Shown here in pieces: positions 1 to 8,957 of a stretch of DNA of 64,000 nt. The DNA is from Acinetobacter puyangensis (GTDB lineage: Bacteria; Pseudomonadota; Gammaproteobacteria; Pseudomonadales; Moraxellaceae): the NCBI RefSeq assembly GCF_900096995.1, contig NZ_OANT01000006.1, positions 108,460-172,459 on the forward strand. The letters run 5' to 3'. A program made the position numbers and the translations under genes. Position 1 is the stretch's first letter, and each line of letters opens with the position of its first letter. A model generated the notes under the pieces. That model did no database searches, was not told the origin of the DNA, and saw only the letters and a list, made by a program, of their open reading frames with translations.

Positions 1-1
1 G

Positions 2-835
2 CAGCATGTGCATCGGGAATTAAATAAACTCTCAGGTCAGCGTAATCCGCTGGATATTGTGGCAGATCAAATTTATCGTGATGCTGTGGTGATTTGTTTT
101 GACGAGTTTTTCGTTTCCAATGTGACTGATGCCATGATTCTGGGTGATTTATTCCAGAAACTGTTTACTCGCGGTATTACACTGGTGGCAACTTCTAATA
201 TTGCACCGGATGGCTTATATAAAAATGGTATTCACCGCGATCGTTTTTTACCGACCATCGAACTGGTGAAAAAGCATTGTACAGTTTTAAATGTGGATTC
301 AGGGGTTGATTATCGACTGCGATTATTAAAACAATCACAATTGTTTAAATCGCCACTGAATCGTGAAAATGAAGCATGGATTGAAGAGCGTTTTAATACC
401 TTAACGTCAACACAAACTGTGGTTCGTGAATCGATTTTAATTAATCAGCGTATTGTTGCCAATCGTGCACATACAGAAGATGTGCTGTGGTGTGATTTTT
501 CCGAATTGTGCCTAAAACCGCGCAGTCCAGCAGATTTTATTGAAATTGCTAATACATATAATACCGTATTAGTGAGTAGTGTTCCGCATTTAACCGATCA
601 GTTATCTGATGGAACACGACGTTTTATTTATCTGGTCGATGAGTTTTATGATCGCCGGGTAAAATTGATTTTGACTTCGGAAGACTCGATTCTTCATCTT
701 TATCAGGGTGAGAAATTGGCATTTGAAATTGAACGTACCCGTTCACGTTTATTAGAGATGCAATCGGAAGAATACCTGAATACCGAACACCGTTTGTCTG
801 AGTCAAATAATACAGAGCATCAAAAGGTGATCTGA
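2..835 (+). CDS. zapE: Cell division protein ZapE / AFG1-like ATPase, 5' truncated
   Basis: The reading frame is open from the window edge (codons from base 2), so the GTG at 8 is probably internal and the N-terminal P-loop region lies outside. What remains matches the AFG1/ZapE ATPase family: a Walker B stretch VICFDEFFVSNVTDA followed by a sensor-like 'LVATSNIAPDGLY' and 'RDRFLPTIELVKKHC'. The C-terminal third carries the family segment 'LWCDFSELCLKPRSPADF' and 'RRFIYLVDEFYDRRVKL'. ZapE is a membrane-associated ATPase acting at the Z-ring. It stands alone, 166 bp upstream of glcB. Family assignment is secure from motifs; the cell-division role is by family only. Confidence 0.9.
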   Translation, partial: QHVHRELNKLSGQRNPLDIVADQIYRDAVVICFDEFFVSNVTDAMILGDLFQKLFTRGITLVATSNIAPDGLYKNGIHRDRFLPTIELVKKHCTVLNVDSGVDYRLRLLKQSQLFKSPLNRENEAWIEERFNTLTSTQTVVRESILINQRIVANRAHTEDVLWCDFSELCLKPRSPADFIEIANTYNTVLVSSVPHLTDQLSDGTRRFIYLVDEFYDRRVKLILTSEDSILHLYQGEKLAFEIERTRSRLLEMQSEEYLNTEHRLSESNNTEHQKVI

Positions 836-836
836 G

Positions 837-907
837 AATAAACATGTTGTGTCTTGGCACCAAAATTTGCAAAAAAATCACTATTATTTTTTTGCAACAT
901 GTTTATT
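837..907. repeat. Nested inverted repeats after zapE (possible terminator)
   Basis: A 13-bp perfect inverted repeat (AATAAACATGTTG at 837-849, complement at 895-907) encloses a second 12-bp one (TTGCAAAAAAAT at 867-878, complement at 886-897). The inner and outer right arms share three bases, so the two hairpins cannot both form fully. The position right after the zapE stop suggests transcript ending or 3' processing. The stems are AT-rich, so terminator function is only inferred. Confidence 0.45.
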
Positions 908-1001
908 ATTTAGAAATGGAATAAAAGTATGCAGATGTTTTTTCATCGGTATACTAACAGGAACCTATTTGACTTAAAGTAGCCAACAGTTAGGAAGCAC
1001 A

Positions 1002-3164
1002 ATGACCGAACGTATTCAACAAGGCAAACTTGCAATTGCCAAAGAACTTTATGATTTTATTGAAAATGAAGCACTCCCAGGTACGGGTATTGACAGTGCA
1101 ACATACTGGAAAAACTTTGAGCAAGTCGTTGTAGATTTAAGCCCTAAAAACAAGGCGCTTTTAGAAAAGCGTGATGCGATTCAAAAACAAATTGATGAAT
1201 GGCACCGTAACAACAAATTTGAATTAAATGCTTACAAAGCATTTTTAACTGAAATTGGTTACTTACTACCCGAAGTAGAAGATTTTCAGATTAGCACTGA
1301 AAATGTCGATGAAGAAATTGCCTTATTGGCTGGTCCACAGCTGGTTGTACCTGTGCGTAATGCACGTTACTGCCTAAACGCTGCCAATGCACGTTGGGGT
1401 TCTTTATACGATGCCCTATACGGTTTTGATGTCATTCCGGAAGATGGCGGTGCAGAAAAAGGTAAGGGTTACAACCCAGTTCGTGGTGCAAAAGTTATTG
1501 CTTTTGCCAAGGACTTTCTGGATAAAACCTTCCCGCTTGCTCAAGGTTCTCATGCCGATGCAACAAAATACGCCATCGAAAATAATAAATTGGCAGTCAG
1601 CTTAAAAGACGGTACAACAACTGCGTTGCAACATGAAGCACAGTTTGTTGGTTTTAATGGTGATGAAACAAGTCCAACAGAAATCGTGCTGTTAAATAAC
1701 GGCTTACATGTCATTATCGAGATTGATGCCAATAGTGCAATCGGTCAGACAGATGCAGCTGGTGTTAAAGATTTGGTATTGGAAGCAGCAGTCACCACCA
1801 TTCAGGATCTGGAAGATTCAGTTGCCGCAGTAGACGCCGAAGAAAAAGTTGAAGGCTATCGCAACTGGCTGGGTCTGATGAAGGGCACACTCGAAGAAAA
1901 AATCGAGAAAAATGGTAAAACAGTGACTCGTGCCTTAAATAAAGACCGCACTGTTAAAAACCTGATTGGTGGCACCACCACTTTACACGGTCGTTCTTTG
2001 ATGTTGCTGCGTAATGTCGGTCATTTGATGACAAACCCAGCAATTCTTGTTAATGGACAAGAAATTTTTGAGGGTATTCTGGATGCGTTAGTAACTTCAT
2101 TACTGAGTTTCGCTGACATTAAAGGTGAAAACGAAAATAAAAACTCACGTAAAGGTTCGATGTATATCGTTAAACCGAAAATGCATGGTCCGGAAGAAGT
2201 TGCTTTTACCGTTGAGTTATTTGAACGTGTAGAACAGGCATTGGGCTTACCAGCAAAAACGCTGAAAGTCGGTATCATGGATGAAGAGCGTCGTACCTCA
2301 GTAAATCTGAAAAACTGTATTGCACAGGCTAAAGACCGTACCATCTTTATCAATACCGGATTTATGGACCGTACAGGTGATGAAATCCATACCTTTATGG
2401 AAGCAGGTCCATTTGTTCGTAAGGGTGAGATCAAGGGACAAAAATGGTTCCCGGCTTATGAAAACCGCAATGTTATGATCGGTCTGGAAACAGGCTTGCG
2501 TGGTAAAGCACAAATCGGTAAAGGCATGTGGCCAAAACCGGATATGCTGCTGGATATGTACAAAACCAAAATTGAACATCCAGAAGCTGGCGCAAGCTGT
2601 GCATGGGTACCATCACCATCTGGTGCCGTGATTCATGCTATTCATTATCATCAATGTAATGTGTCTGAACGTCAGCAGGAATTGCTGAAAACTCAGCCTT
2701 TACCGCTTGATGACTTGCTGACACCACCTTTGGCCAGCGATATCAACTGGACAACAGACGAAATCACCAAAGAACTTGAAAATAACTGTCAGGGTATCTT
2801 GGGCTATGTTGTGCGCTGGGTAGATCTGGGCGTAGGCTGTTCTAAAGTGCCGGATATTAACAATGTCGGCTTGATGGAAGACCGTGCGACCTTGCGTATT
2901 TCTTCGCAACACGTTGCAAACTGGTTGCGTCACGGTATCGTAACGACTGAACAGGTTGAAGAAGTGCTGAAACAAATGGCGAAAATTGTTGATGAACAAA
3001 ATGCCAATGATTCTGCTTATACGCCAATGGGACCAAACTTTGATGGGATTGCATTCCAAGCCGCTTCCGACCTGATCTTTAAAGGTGCAGAACAACCTTC
3101 TGGCTATACCGAACCTTTATTGCATGCAGCACGTTTGAAGTTAAAAGGTTATACAGGTGATTAA
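1002..3164 (+). CDS. glcB: Malate synthase G
   Basis: A 720-residue protein, the normal length of malate synthase G (E. coli 723). It condenses glyoxylate with acetyl-CoA to malate in the cytosol, completing the glyoxylate bypass. Recognisable stretches include '[22 protein letters not shown]' (acidic metal/glyoxylate site region), '[29 protein letters not shown]', '[14 protein letters not shown]' and the C-terminal '[21 protein letters not shown]' with its catalytic-base region. AGGA lies six bases before the ATG. The gene is monocistronic, with its own terminator directly after the stop. Identification is firm. Confidence 0.97.
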   Translation: MTERIQQGKLAIAKELYDFIENEALPGTGIDSATYWKNFEQVVVDLSPKNKALLEKRDAIQKQIDEWHRNNKFELNAYKAFLTEIGYLLPEVEDFQISTENVDEEIALLAGPQLVVPVRNARYCLNAANARWGSLYDALYGFDVIPEDGGAEKGKGYNPVRGAKVIAFAKDFLDKTFPLAQGSHADATKYAIENNKLAVSLKDGTTTALQHEAQFVGFNGDETSPTEIVLLNNGLHVIIEIDANSAIGQTDAAGVKDLVLEAAVTTIQDLEDSVAAVDAEEKVEGYRNWLGLMKGTLEEKIEKNGKTVTRALNKDRTVKNLIGGTTTLHGRSLMLLRNVGHLMTNPAILVNGQEIFEGILDALVTSLLSFADIKGENENKNSRKGSMYIVKPKMHGPEEVAFTVELFERVEQALGLPAKTLKVGIMDEERRTSVNLKNCIAQAKDRTIFINTGFMDRTGDEIHTFMEAGPFVRKGEIKGQKWFPAYENRNVMIGLETGLRGKAQIGKGMWPKPDMLLDMYKTKIEHPEAGASCAWVPSPSGAVIHAIHYHQCNVSERQQELLKTQPLPLDDLLTPPLASDINWTTDEITKELENNCQGILGYVVRWVDLGVGCSKVPDINNVGLMEDRATLRISSQHVANWLRHGIVTTEQVEEVLKQMAKIVDEQNANDSAYTPMGPNFDGIAFQAASDLIFKGAEQPSGYTEPLLHAARLKLKGYTGD

Positions 3165-3182
3165 TCCACATCTGTTTTAATC

Positions 3183-3214
3183 AAAAAACCGGTCTTTGAT
3201 AAGATCGGTTTTTT
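3183..3214 (+). terminator. Rho-independent terminator of glcB
   Basis: Stem AAAAAACCGGTC / GATCGGTTTTTT (one G-T wobble) with loop TTTGATAA and a T-run, 19 bases after the glcB stop. Confidence 0.85.
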
Positions 3215-3312
3215 ATGGCGATTAGCATAAGCAATATACAATAGATTAACGATTACAAGAAAAGAAAGCATTCTTTTTTTTTAAAATTTACGATAGCTGC
3301 GCGCAATATGAT

Positions 3313-3852
3313 TTATAAATTACGCTTGAGTTCTTTTTCAAAGTGTTTTACCGATTTAACGTATTTTCTCACTTTCCATCGTGTCCAGAAACTGGATTCA
3401 TAACCAGTAGGTCCAACATTATAATAAGCAATGGCCTTTTTCCAGCTGCCGCCTTGGGCATGATAGGTAGAAAGGATATGCGCAGTACAATGGATATTAG
3501 TGCTTTCATTATAAAGATCATTACCACACACTTTTGCCCAGTAGCTTGGAATAATCTGGCCCAGTCCCACAGCACCCGTAGATGAACGTGCATTGCTATT
3601 AAAGTTTGATTCCTGCCGAATAATGGCAGAAACCAGTCTTGGATCAACATCATAATGATCAGCACTATTGATAATCATGGGAGAGAGCCGATTCGCCTGA
3701 TATTGAGGTACTGCATATGCTTTTTGTAATCCGGCAGATAATTTATCTGCCCGTTTGGCGACAGGACCACCATGCGGACCTAAGCTGGCACAACCTGTTA
3801 CGACAAGTGTAGAGGAGAGTAAAAAGGCTTTAATACTAAAGTTGAGATTCAC
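3313..3852 (-). CDS. Lytic transglycosylase (SLT domain) lipoprotein
   Basis: About 179 residues. The N-terminus has a hydrophobic signal ending in the lipobox VVTGC (Cys 21), so the protein is probably lipid-anchored. An SLT domain follows, with catalytic Glu in 'AIIRQESNFNSNARS', then 'GAVGLGQIIPSYW' and 'AIAYYNVGP'. Such enzymes cleave murein between MurNAc and GlcNAc, making 1,6-anhydro ends. I prefer the GTG at 3852 because AAGGG lies six bases before it; an ATG seven codons upstream (3873) is the alternative. It is a short single-domain member. Its neighbours are convergent or divergent unrelated genes. Confidence 0.85.
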   Translation of the reverse strand: MNLNFSIKAFLLSSTLVVTGCASLGPHGGPVAKRADKLSAGLQKAYAVPQYQANRLSPMIINSADHYDVDPRLVSAIIRQESNFNSNARSSTGAVGLGQIIPSYWAKVCGNDLYNESTNIHCTAHILSTYHAQGGSWKKAIAYYNVGPTGYESSFWTRWKVRKYVKSVKHFEKELKRNL

Positions 3853-4049
3853 ATGACACCCTTGATTTATCATTTATGATCCATGATTTATTTTTTCACA
3901 AAGCGAAACTGAGTCCAAATCACTTTCTGATGGTAATCAGCGAATTGTTTTCCGTCAAATCCTTTTGGGGAATGTCTTAAATATAAACATCCCTAATGCA
4001 ATGATCGCTTCTGGCTTAAAAAGATAAGGCAAAAGAGATCAAACTCATT

Positions 4050-4055
4050 TATAAT
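4050..4055 (+). promoter_or_regulatory. -10 box for riboswitch-controlled transcript
   Basis: TATAAT sits just before the first conserved riboswitch base, placing transcription start near 4060-4062. No convincing -35 hexamer is visible at the usual spacing. Confidence 0.5.
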
Positions 4056-4059
4056 AGAC

Positions 4060-4250
4060 GCATCTTTGGGGAGTAGCCGCACGCTATAACGTGACAAACG
4101 TCAACATACTTGTTCAAGCTCATTCTATGGGTGAAAACATGGCGTTTGTATCTTGTTGTCAATCTGAGTATTTTTTATTCACTTGACAACCTGACTGGCA
4201 AGACCATTGACACTATTTTTGTCGTCACCGATGCATAGCCTTTTCGCCAT
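4060..4250 (+). ncRNA. yybP-ykoY family (Mn2+) riboswitch
   Basis: The leader begins with the family signature CTTTGGGGAGTAGCC (4064-4078), continues with GTCAACATACT (around 4098) and ends with the second conserved loop GGCAAGACC (about 4196-4205). GCATC at 4060-4064 can pair with GATGC at 4230-4234 as part of P1. These are hallmarks of the yybP-ykoY manganese riboswitch, and the gene downstream is of a family this switch typically controls. A later perfect 10-bp hairpin (4265-4274 with 4299-4308) ends 12 bases before the start codon. It lacks a U-run, so translational rather than transcriptional control is more likely. Confidence 0.85.
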
Positions 4251-4264
4251 TGCATGGTAGCTTT

Positions 4265-4308
4265 TGGCTGGCAAGAAATAGTTGTCAATTGTCTTCAATT
4301 GCCAGCCA
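4265..4308 (+). promoter_or_regulatory. Expression-platform hairpin before the Gdt1-family gene
   Basis: TGGCTGGCAA (4265-4274) and TTGCCAGCCA (4299-4308) are perfectly complementary with a 24-base loop. The 3' arm lies 12 bases before the ATG at 4321, where it could affect ribosome access. The first arm also overlaps bases that could pair with the riboswitch end. Confidence 0.5.
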
Positions 4309-4320
4309 GAGTATATTTTA

Positions 4321-4895
4321 TGGAAGCATTTTTAATCTCCACAGGTCTAGTCGCTCTCGCAGAAATGGGTGATAAGACACAACTGCTTGCTTTACTTCTC
4401 GCTGCCAAATTCCGTAAACCTGTTCCCATTATTCTTGCAATTTTAGTTTCTACTATTGTCAATCACGCATTGGCTGCGCTTGTTGGTCAATGGCTAACCG
4501 GGCTGGTCAGTCCTGATGTGATGCAGTGGATTCTTGCCATCTCATTTATCGCCATGGGTATGTGGATGCTGATTCCAGATAAGCTAGACGATGAGTCGGA
4601 AAGTGTGAATCGCTGGCAAAAATATGGTGTGTTTGCGACCACATTCATTTTATTTTTCCTTGCAGAAATGGGGGATAAAACGCAAATTGCGACCGTCGCT
4701 TTATCTGCCCGTTTTGATCATCTGATTGCTGTAGTTATGGGTACCACAGCCGGTATGATGATTGCCAATGCACCGGCTGTGATTATTGGCGATAAAATGG
4801 CAAATCGCTTACCGATTTCACTGATTCATAAAATTGCTGCGGCGATCTTTTTTATTCTGGGTCTGATCATCATTGTACAAGCGTATATAAATTAA
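4321..4895 (+). CDS. UPF0016/Gdt1-family Mn2+ (Ca2+) exporter
   Basis: 191 residues with six predicted membrane helices arranged as two homologous halves. Each half carries the family metal motif E-x-G-D-K-T-Q: 'ALAEMGDKTQLLAL' near residue 15 and 'FLAEMGDKTQIATVAL' near residue 130. Bacterial members such as Vibrio MneA export manganese. I start at ATG 4321 rather than 4254 because the upstream ATG is inside the leader hairpin and residues before MEAF resemble nothing in the family. The yybP-ykoY leader implies induction by high Mn2+. It converges with the CDF exporter gene, with a shared terminator between them. Confidence 0.9.
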
Positions 4896-4910
4896 TTTTC
4901 AAATAATATT

Positions 4911-4946
4911 AAAAAAGGATGGGTGCTAAACGCCTAATCCTTTTTT
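4911..4946. terminator. Bidirectional terminator
   Basis: AAAAAAGGAT (4911-4920) pairs with ATCCTTTTTT (4937-4946). The A- and T-runs on either side let it serve both converging genes. Confidence 0.7.
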
Positions 4947-4948
4947 AT

Positions 4949-5953
4949 TTAATGTTGGTGCTGCTGTATATGTCCATCATGTGAATGTTGATCGGGTGTA
5001 TGATCATGCTGCTCGTTTTCCATTGTACAGTTATGGATATGTCCATGATGATGTGAAGCTGTTTCTGTCTGAATGGTGATGTGTTCAATGCCAAGATCCA
5101 GCATATTATGTTCTATCTGATGTAATAGAGTTTGCACATCTGCCATTTGCATAGTGTCATCCACCACAATATGACAAGACAAAATATAGCGTTTACTGGT
5201 TAAGCTCCAGATATGTAAATCATGGACATCGATAATATTCTCCAACTGCAAAATATCATGTTTAATTTTTTCAGGATTGAATTGTTCCGGTGTACCTTGC
5301 ATTAGCACATGCGAGGCTTTTACCGCAACGAGGTAACCACTACGTAATACCAAAACTGCTACGATAATACTGGCCACGGTATCGGCCCAAAACCAGCCAA
5401 AGAACAAAATACATAAGGCCGCAACAATTGCACCGACGGAACCCAGTAAATCACTTAATACATGTAAAAATGCACCCCGCATATTCAGATCATGTTCGGT
5501 ATCACTGCCTTTAAACATCATCCAAGCAACAAAAATATTAATGATTAATCCAATCACACTGATGCTTAACATACCTTGTACATCAATATGCTGTGGTGTT
5601 TGAAAACGCAGAATGGCTTCAATAAAAATATAAATTGCTATGGCAACCAGCGTAATACCATTTAAAGCCGCGGCCAGAATTTCAAAACGTTGATAGCCAA
5701 AACTTTTTTGAGTATTACTATTTTTTTGTCCAATAAAAACCGCAGCCAGTGCAATGCCCAGTGCCACCGAATCGCTGAGCATATGACCAGCGTCAGAGAT
5801 GAGCGCCAAACTATTGGTCAGATAGCCACCGACAAATTCTACCAGCATAAAAATACTGATCAGCAGGAAACTAATGATTAGAACTTTTTTATTGGCAGGG
5901 ATATGACTATGATCATGCTGGTCATGATCATGTGAATGTCCATCGAGACTCAT
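4949..5953 (-). CDS. CDF-family cation efflux protein (CzcD/ZitB-like)
   Basis: 334 residues with six membrane helices, typical of cation diffusion facilitators that exchange Zn2+/Co2+/Cd2+ for protons at the inner membrane. The transport-site motifs are visible: 'ALISDAGHMLSDSVALG' (helix 2, HxxxD) and 'HVLSDLLGSVGA' (helix 5). The N-terminus is His/Asp-rich (HSHDHDQHDHSH) and the C-terminus also has many His residues. I start at ATG 5953, since AAGGTG lies six bases before it, and not at the ATG three codons upstream. The metal is not determinable from sequence; zinc is the commonest substrate. Confidence 0.9.
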   Translation of the reverse strand: MSLDGHSHDHDQHDHSHIPANKKVLIISFLLISIFMLVEFVGGYLTNSLALISDAGHMLSDSVALGIALAAVFIGQKNSNTQKSFGYQRFEILAAALNGITLVAIAIYIFIEAILRFQTPQHIDVQGMLSISVIGLIINIFVAWMMFKGSDTEHDLNMRGAFLHVLSDLLGSVGAIVAALCILFFGWFWADTVASIIVAVLVLRSGYLVAVKASHVLMQGTPEQFNPEKIKHDILQLENIIDVHDLHIWSLTSKRYILSCHIVVDDTMQMADVQTLLHQIEHNMLDLGIEHITIQTETASHHHGHIHNCTMENEQHDHTPDQHSHDGHIQQHQH

Positions 5954-6199
5954 AATACACACCTTAGTAGTGTTGGTGATTTCATGCTGTTATCGTTTGA
6001 TAGGATAAATATAGACTTGTCAAATACATCTTCATTATTGCAAGCATATTCATTCAACCTTAATGATAAATTGCATATCAAGCTAAGTAAATGTTTTTTA
6101 AGTAATAATGGTATGTTATAAAGTTGCAATATTGGTAACAAGACTATGCAAATGATCAAGGATTCTGCCTGAAGATAACTGACAGTTAAAGGGAAATTA

Positions 6200-6245
6200 A
6201 TTGATATATTGCGTAACCTACAATCTGATTAGGCAATATATCAAT
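6200..6245. terminator. 13-bp perfect inverted repeat after the permease gene
   Basis: ATTGATATATTGC (6200-6212) is fully complementary to 6233-6245. It lies directly after the permease stop (6250 on the minus strand) and probably ends that transcript. The stem is AT-rich and the minus-strand tail has few T residues, so termination strength is unclear. The rest of 5954-6199 shows nothing I can name. Confidence 0.5.
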
Positions 6246-6249
6246 ATTT

Positions 6250-7640
6250 TTAGTGTTTAGTTTTTTTCACAGAAATAAAATAACTGATATAGCACAGTGC
6301 AACAATCATCAGACAACCAATAAAACTGGCACGCATATTGGAATCGGTTGCCATACTCAAACAGGTTAAGACACAGAATATTCCACCCAATATCGGTGTA
6401 AGCGGATAAAGCGGTGCAGCAAATTTAAGTTGCGAAACAGTATGGCCAGATTTATACCATTGTCGTCTAAAGTTGAACTGACTCACGCAAATGGAAATCC
6501 AGACAATGACCATGGTAAATGCTGCAATATTCAATAAATTGGTAAAGATCACTTCGGGGGCATAAAACTCGGAAAGTAATCCTGGGATGGCACCCATCAT
6601 GGTGACACATATTGCAATCATCGGTGTACCAGTACGACTCAGGCGGGAAAAAACTGCCGGAAGTTTTTGTGTACTGGATAAAGACCATAACATACGCGAA
6701 GCTGCAAACAACCCTGAATTTGCCGCAGAAAGCAGGGCAGTAATGATCACAAAACGAATTAAATCTTCTGCATAGGGAATACCAATGCGGGAAAACACAC
6801 TGACAAAAGGACTATGACTTAAACCATGCGTATCGTTGACTGCGGTGGCTTGATAAGGCAATAAAGCACTGACAATAATAATAGTTCCGACAAAAAAGAT
6901 CAGTAAGCGCCAGATTGCTGCATTAATAGCACGTGGGATATTTTTTTCCGGGTTTTCTGTTTCACCTGCTGCAACACCGATTAACTCTGTACCGGAAAAG
7001 GCAAAGTTAACCACCAGCATTGTGGCAAAAATGGGCCAGAAACCTTCCGGGAACCAGCCATCTTTGGTGAGATTACTCAATAATGGCGCAGTATCATAAC
7101 CCTGCATCGGTATGATGCCGACAATTGCAGCTGTACCCAGAATAATAAAAAGTACAACTGTTGCCACTTTTACCAGTGCCAGCCAGAATTCGGCTTCGGC
7201 AAAAAATCGGGTTGAACTGATATTGAGAAAAAAGACAGTCGCAGCAAAAATCACAATCCAGATCCAGATGGGAACATGCGGAAACCATTCCTGCATCAAT
7301 AATGCGGCAGCGGTAAACTCGGTACCTAAGGTCACTGTCCATGTGAGCCAGTACATCCAAGCCACCATATAGCCTGTAGCAGGATTGATATAGCGACCTG
7401 CGTATTCCCCAAATGAACCGGCAATCGGCATATGTACCGCAAGTTCACCCAGACACAACATGACCATATAGGCGATGAGTCCGCCTAGTGCATAGGCCAG
7501 AATCGCTCCAATTGCGCCTGTTTGCGAAATGACTTCACCAGAACCCAAAATAGTCCAGTTCCGATCGCACCACCTAATGAAATCATCACAAGATGGCGAC
7601 CCTGCATAGAACGTTTAAGTTGTGGCGCTGGTGTAGTCAT
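6250..7640 (-). pseudogene. APC amino-acid permease, MmuP-like, with -1 frameshift
   Basis: The main frame (6250-7548) gives 432 residues of an AAT/APC permease close to S-methylmethionine permease MmuP: 'GELAVHMPIAGSFGEYAGRY', 'NFAFSGTELIGVAAGETENP' and 'TALLSAANSGLFAASRMLWS'. The missing N-terminus lies just upstream in another frame. From ATG 7640 it reads MTTPAPQLKRSMQGRHLVM, then ISLGGAIGTGLF, and then runs out of frame. Adding one T to the TTTT run at 7547-7550 restores '...GTGLFLGSGEVISQTG', a textbook first helix. The gene is therefore either a recent homopolymer pseudogene or the site of a sequencing error. The TTG at 7548 is not a credible start because it would delete half of helix 1. 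Confidence 0.85.
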
Positions 7641-8017
7641 ACACATATCGAACTATTTTAATAAAACCGGCTATTCTAGGTCCAAGTGCATTCAGAATAA
7701 AGTTAAATTGTCAAAAATAAAATTTGCCTGCTTAAATAATAAATCTTTGCTATACGATCAAACTGTTACATTGCGTGAGTGAGGTCTGCTAAATTCTTTT
7801 TATAAATAAGCAATATAAGCATAAATTATTTCATTTTTTTATATATTGATATAAAAAAATATTATAAGAAATCTATTTCATTCATATATCTGAATATTTC
7901 ATAAAACTTAATTCATATTTACATCGCTAAAAATAAGATTGATCTAGTTATCAAAAAGTTAGTCGATTGTATGCTAGAATGCAGGGCTGAAATTTAACGT
8001 TATAGCTAGAGTCTGCA
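7641..8017. other. Intergenic region between permease and cysD
   Basis: About 375 bp of very AT-rich sequence between divergent genes. An extended -10-like TGCTAGAAT (7972-7980) lies 38 bases before cysD. I see no convincing -35 box and no coding potential. Confidence 0.4.
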
Positions 8018-8926
8018 ATGTCTGATGAAAGATTAACCCACCTTAAACAGTTAGAAGCTGAAAGTATTCATATCATACGTGAAGTGGCGGCCGAATTTGA
8101 CAATCCAGTGATGTTATATTCAATTGGCAAAGACTCAGCAGTCATGCTTCATCTGGCCATGAAAGCATTCTATCCAGCCAAACTTCCATTTCCGCTATTG
8201 CATGTCAATACCGGCTGGAAGTTTAAACAAATGATCACTTTCCGTGATGAAATGGTCAAGAAGTTAGGTCTGGATCTGATTGAATATAAAAATCTGGATG
8301 GTATCGCACAAAATATCAATCCGTTTGATCACGGTAGTTCCAAATATACCGATATCATGAAAACTCAGGCCTTAAAGCAAGCATTGGATAAATATAAATT
8401 TGATGCTGCTTTTGGTGGTGCCCGCCGTGATGAAGAAAAATCCCGTGCCAAGGAACGTGTTTATTCTTTCCGTGATAATAAACATCGCTGGGATCCTAAG
8501 AATCAGCGTCCGGAACTCTGGAATATTTATAACGGTAAAGTCAATCAAGGCGAAAGCATCCGTGTATTCCCATTGTCCAACTGGACCGAACTGGACATCT
8601 GGCAATATATCTATCTGGAGCAAATTCCGATTGTGCCATTGTACTATTCAGCTAAACGTCCTGTAGTAGAACGTGATGGCACCTTGATTATGGTTGATGA
8701 TGAACGCTTCCCATTAAGAGAAGGCGAAGTACCGGACATAAAATCGGTACGTTTCCGCACCCTTGGTTGTTATCCATTGACTGGTGCAGTGCAATCCGAA
8801 GCGGATACCTTACCTGAAATCATTCAGGAAATGCTGTTGACCACAAGTTCAGAACGTCAGGGTCGTATGATTGACCATGATGAAGCTGGTTCAATGGAAA
8901 AGAAAAAGCAAGAAGGCTATTTTTAG
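8018..8926 (+). CDS. cysD: Sulfate adenylyltransferase subunit 2
   Basis: 302 residues, the standard length for CysD (PAPS reductase/ATP pyrophosphatase fold). The PP-loop is '[19 protein letters not shown]' (about residues 33-51). Other family stretches are '[13 protein letters not shown]', '[20 protein letters not shown]' and '[15 protein letters not shown]'. With CysN it makes adenosine phosphosulfate from ATP and sulfate, the first step of assimilatory sulfate reduction. cysN follows 31 bp downstream in the same transcript. Confidence 0.97.
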   Translation: MSDERLTHLKQLEAESIHIIREVAAEFDNPVMLYSIGKDSAVMLHLAMKAFYPAKLPFPLLHVNTGWKFKQMITFRDEMVKKLGLDLIEYKNLDGIAQNINPFDHGSSKYTDIMKTQALKQALDKYKFDAAFGGARRDEEKSRAKERVYSFRDNKHRWDPKNQRPELWNIYNGKVNQGESIRVFPLSNWTELDIWQYIYLEQIPIVPLYYSAKRPVVERDGTLIMVDDERFPLREGEVPDIKSVRFRTLGCYPLTGAVQSEADTLPEIIQEMLLTTSSERQGRMIDHDEAGSMEKKKQEGYF

Positions 8927-8957
8927 TCTAAGTTTCTAAATTAGGTGGAGCAAAAAC

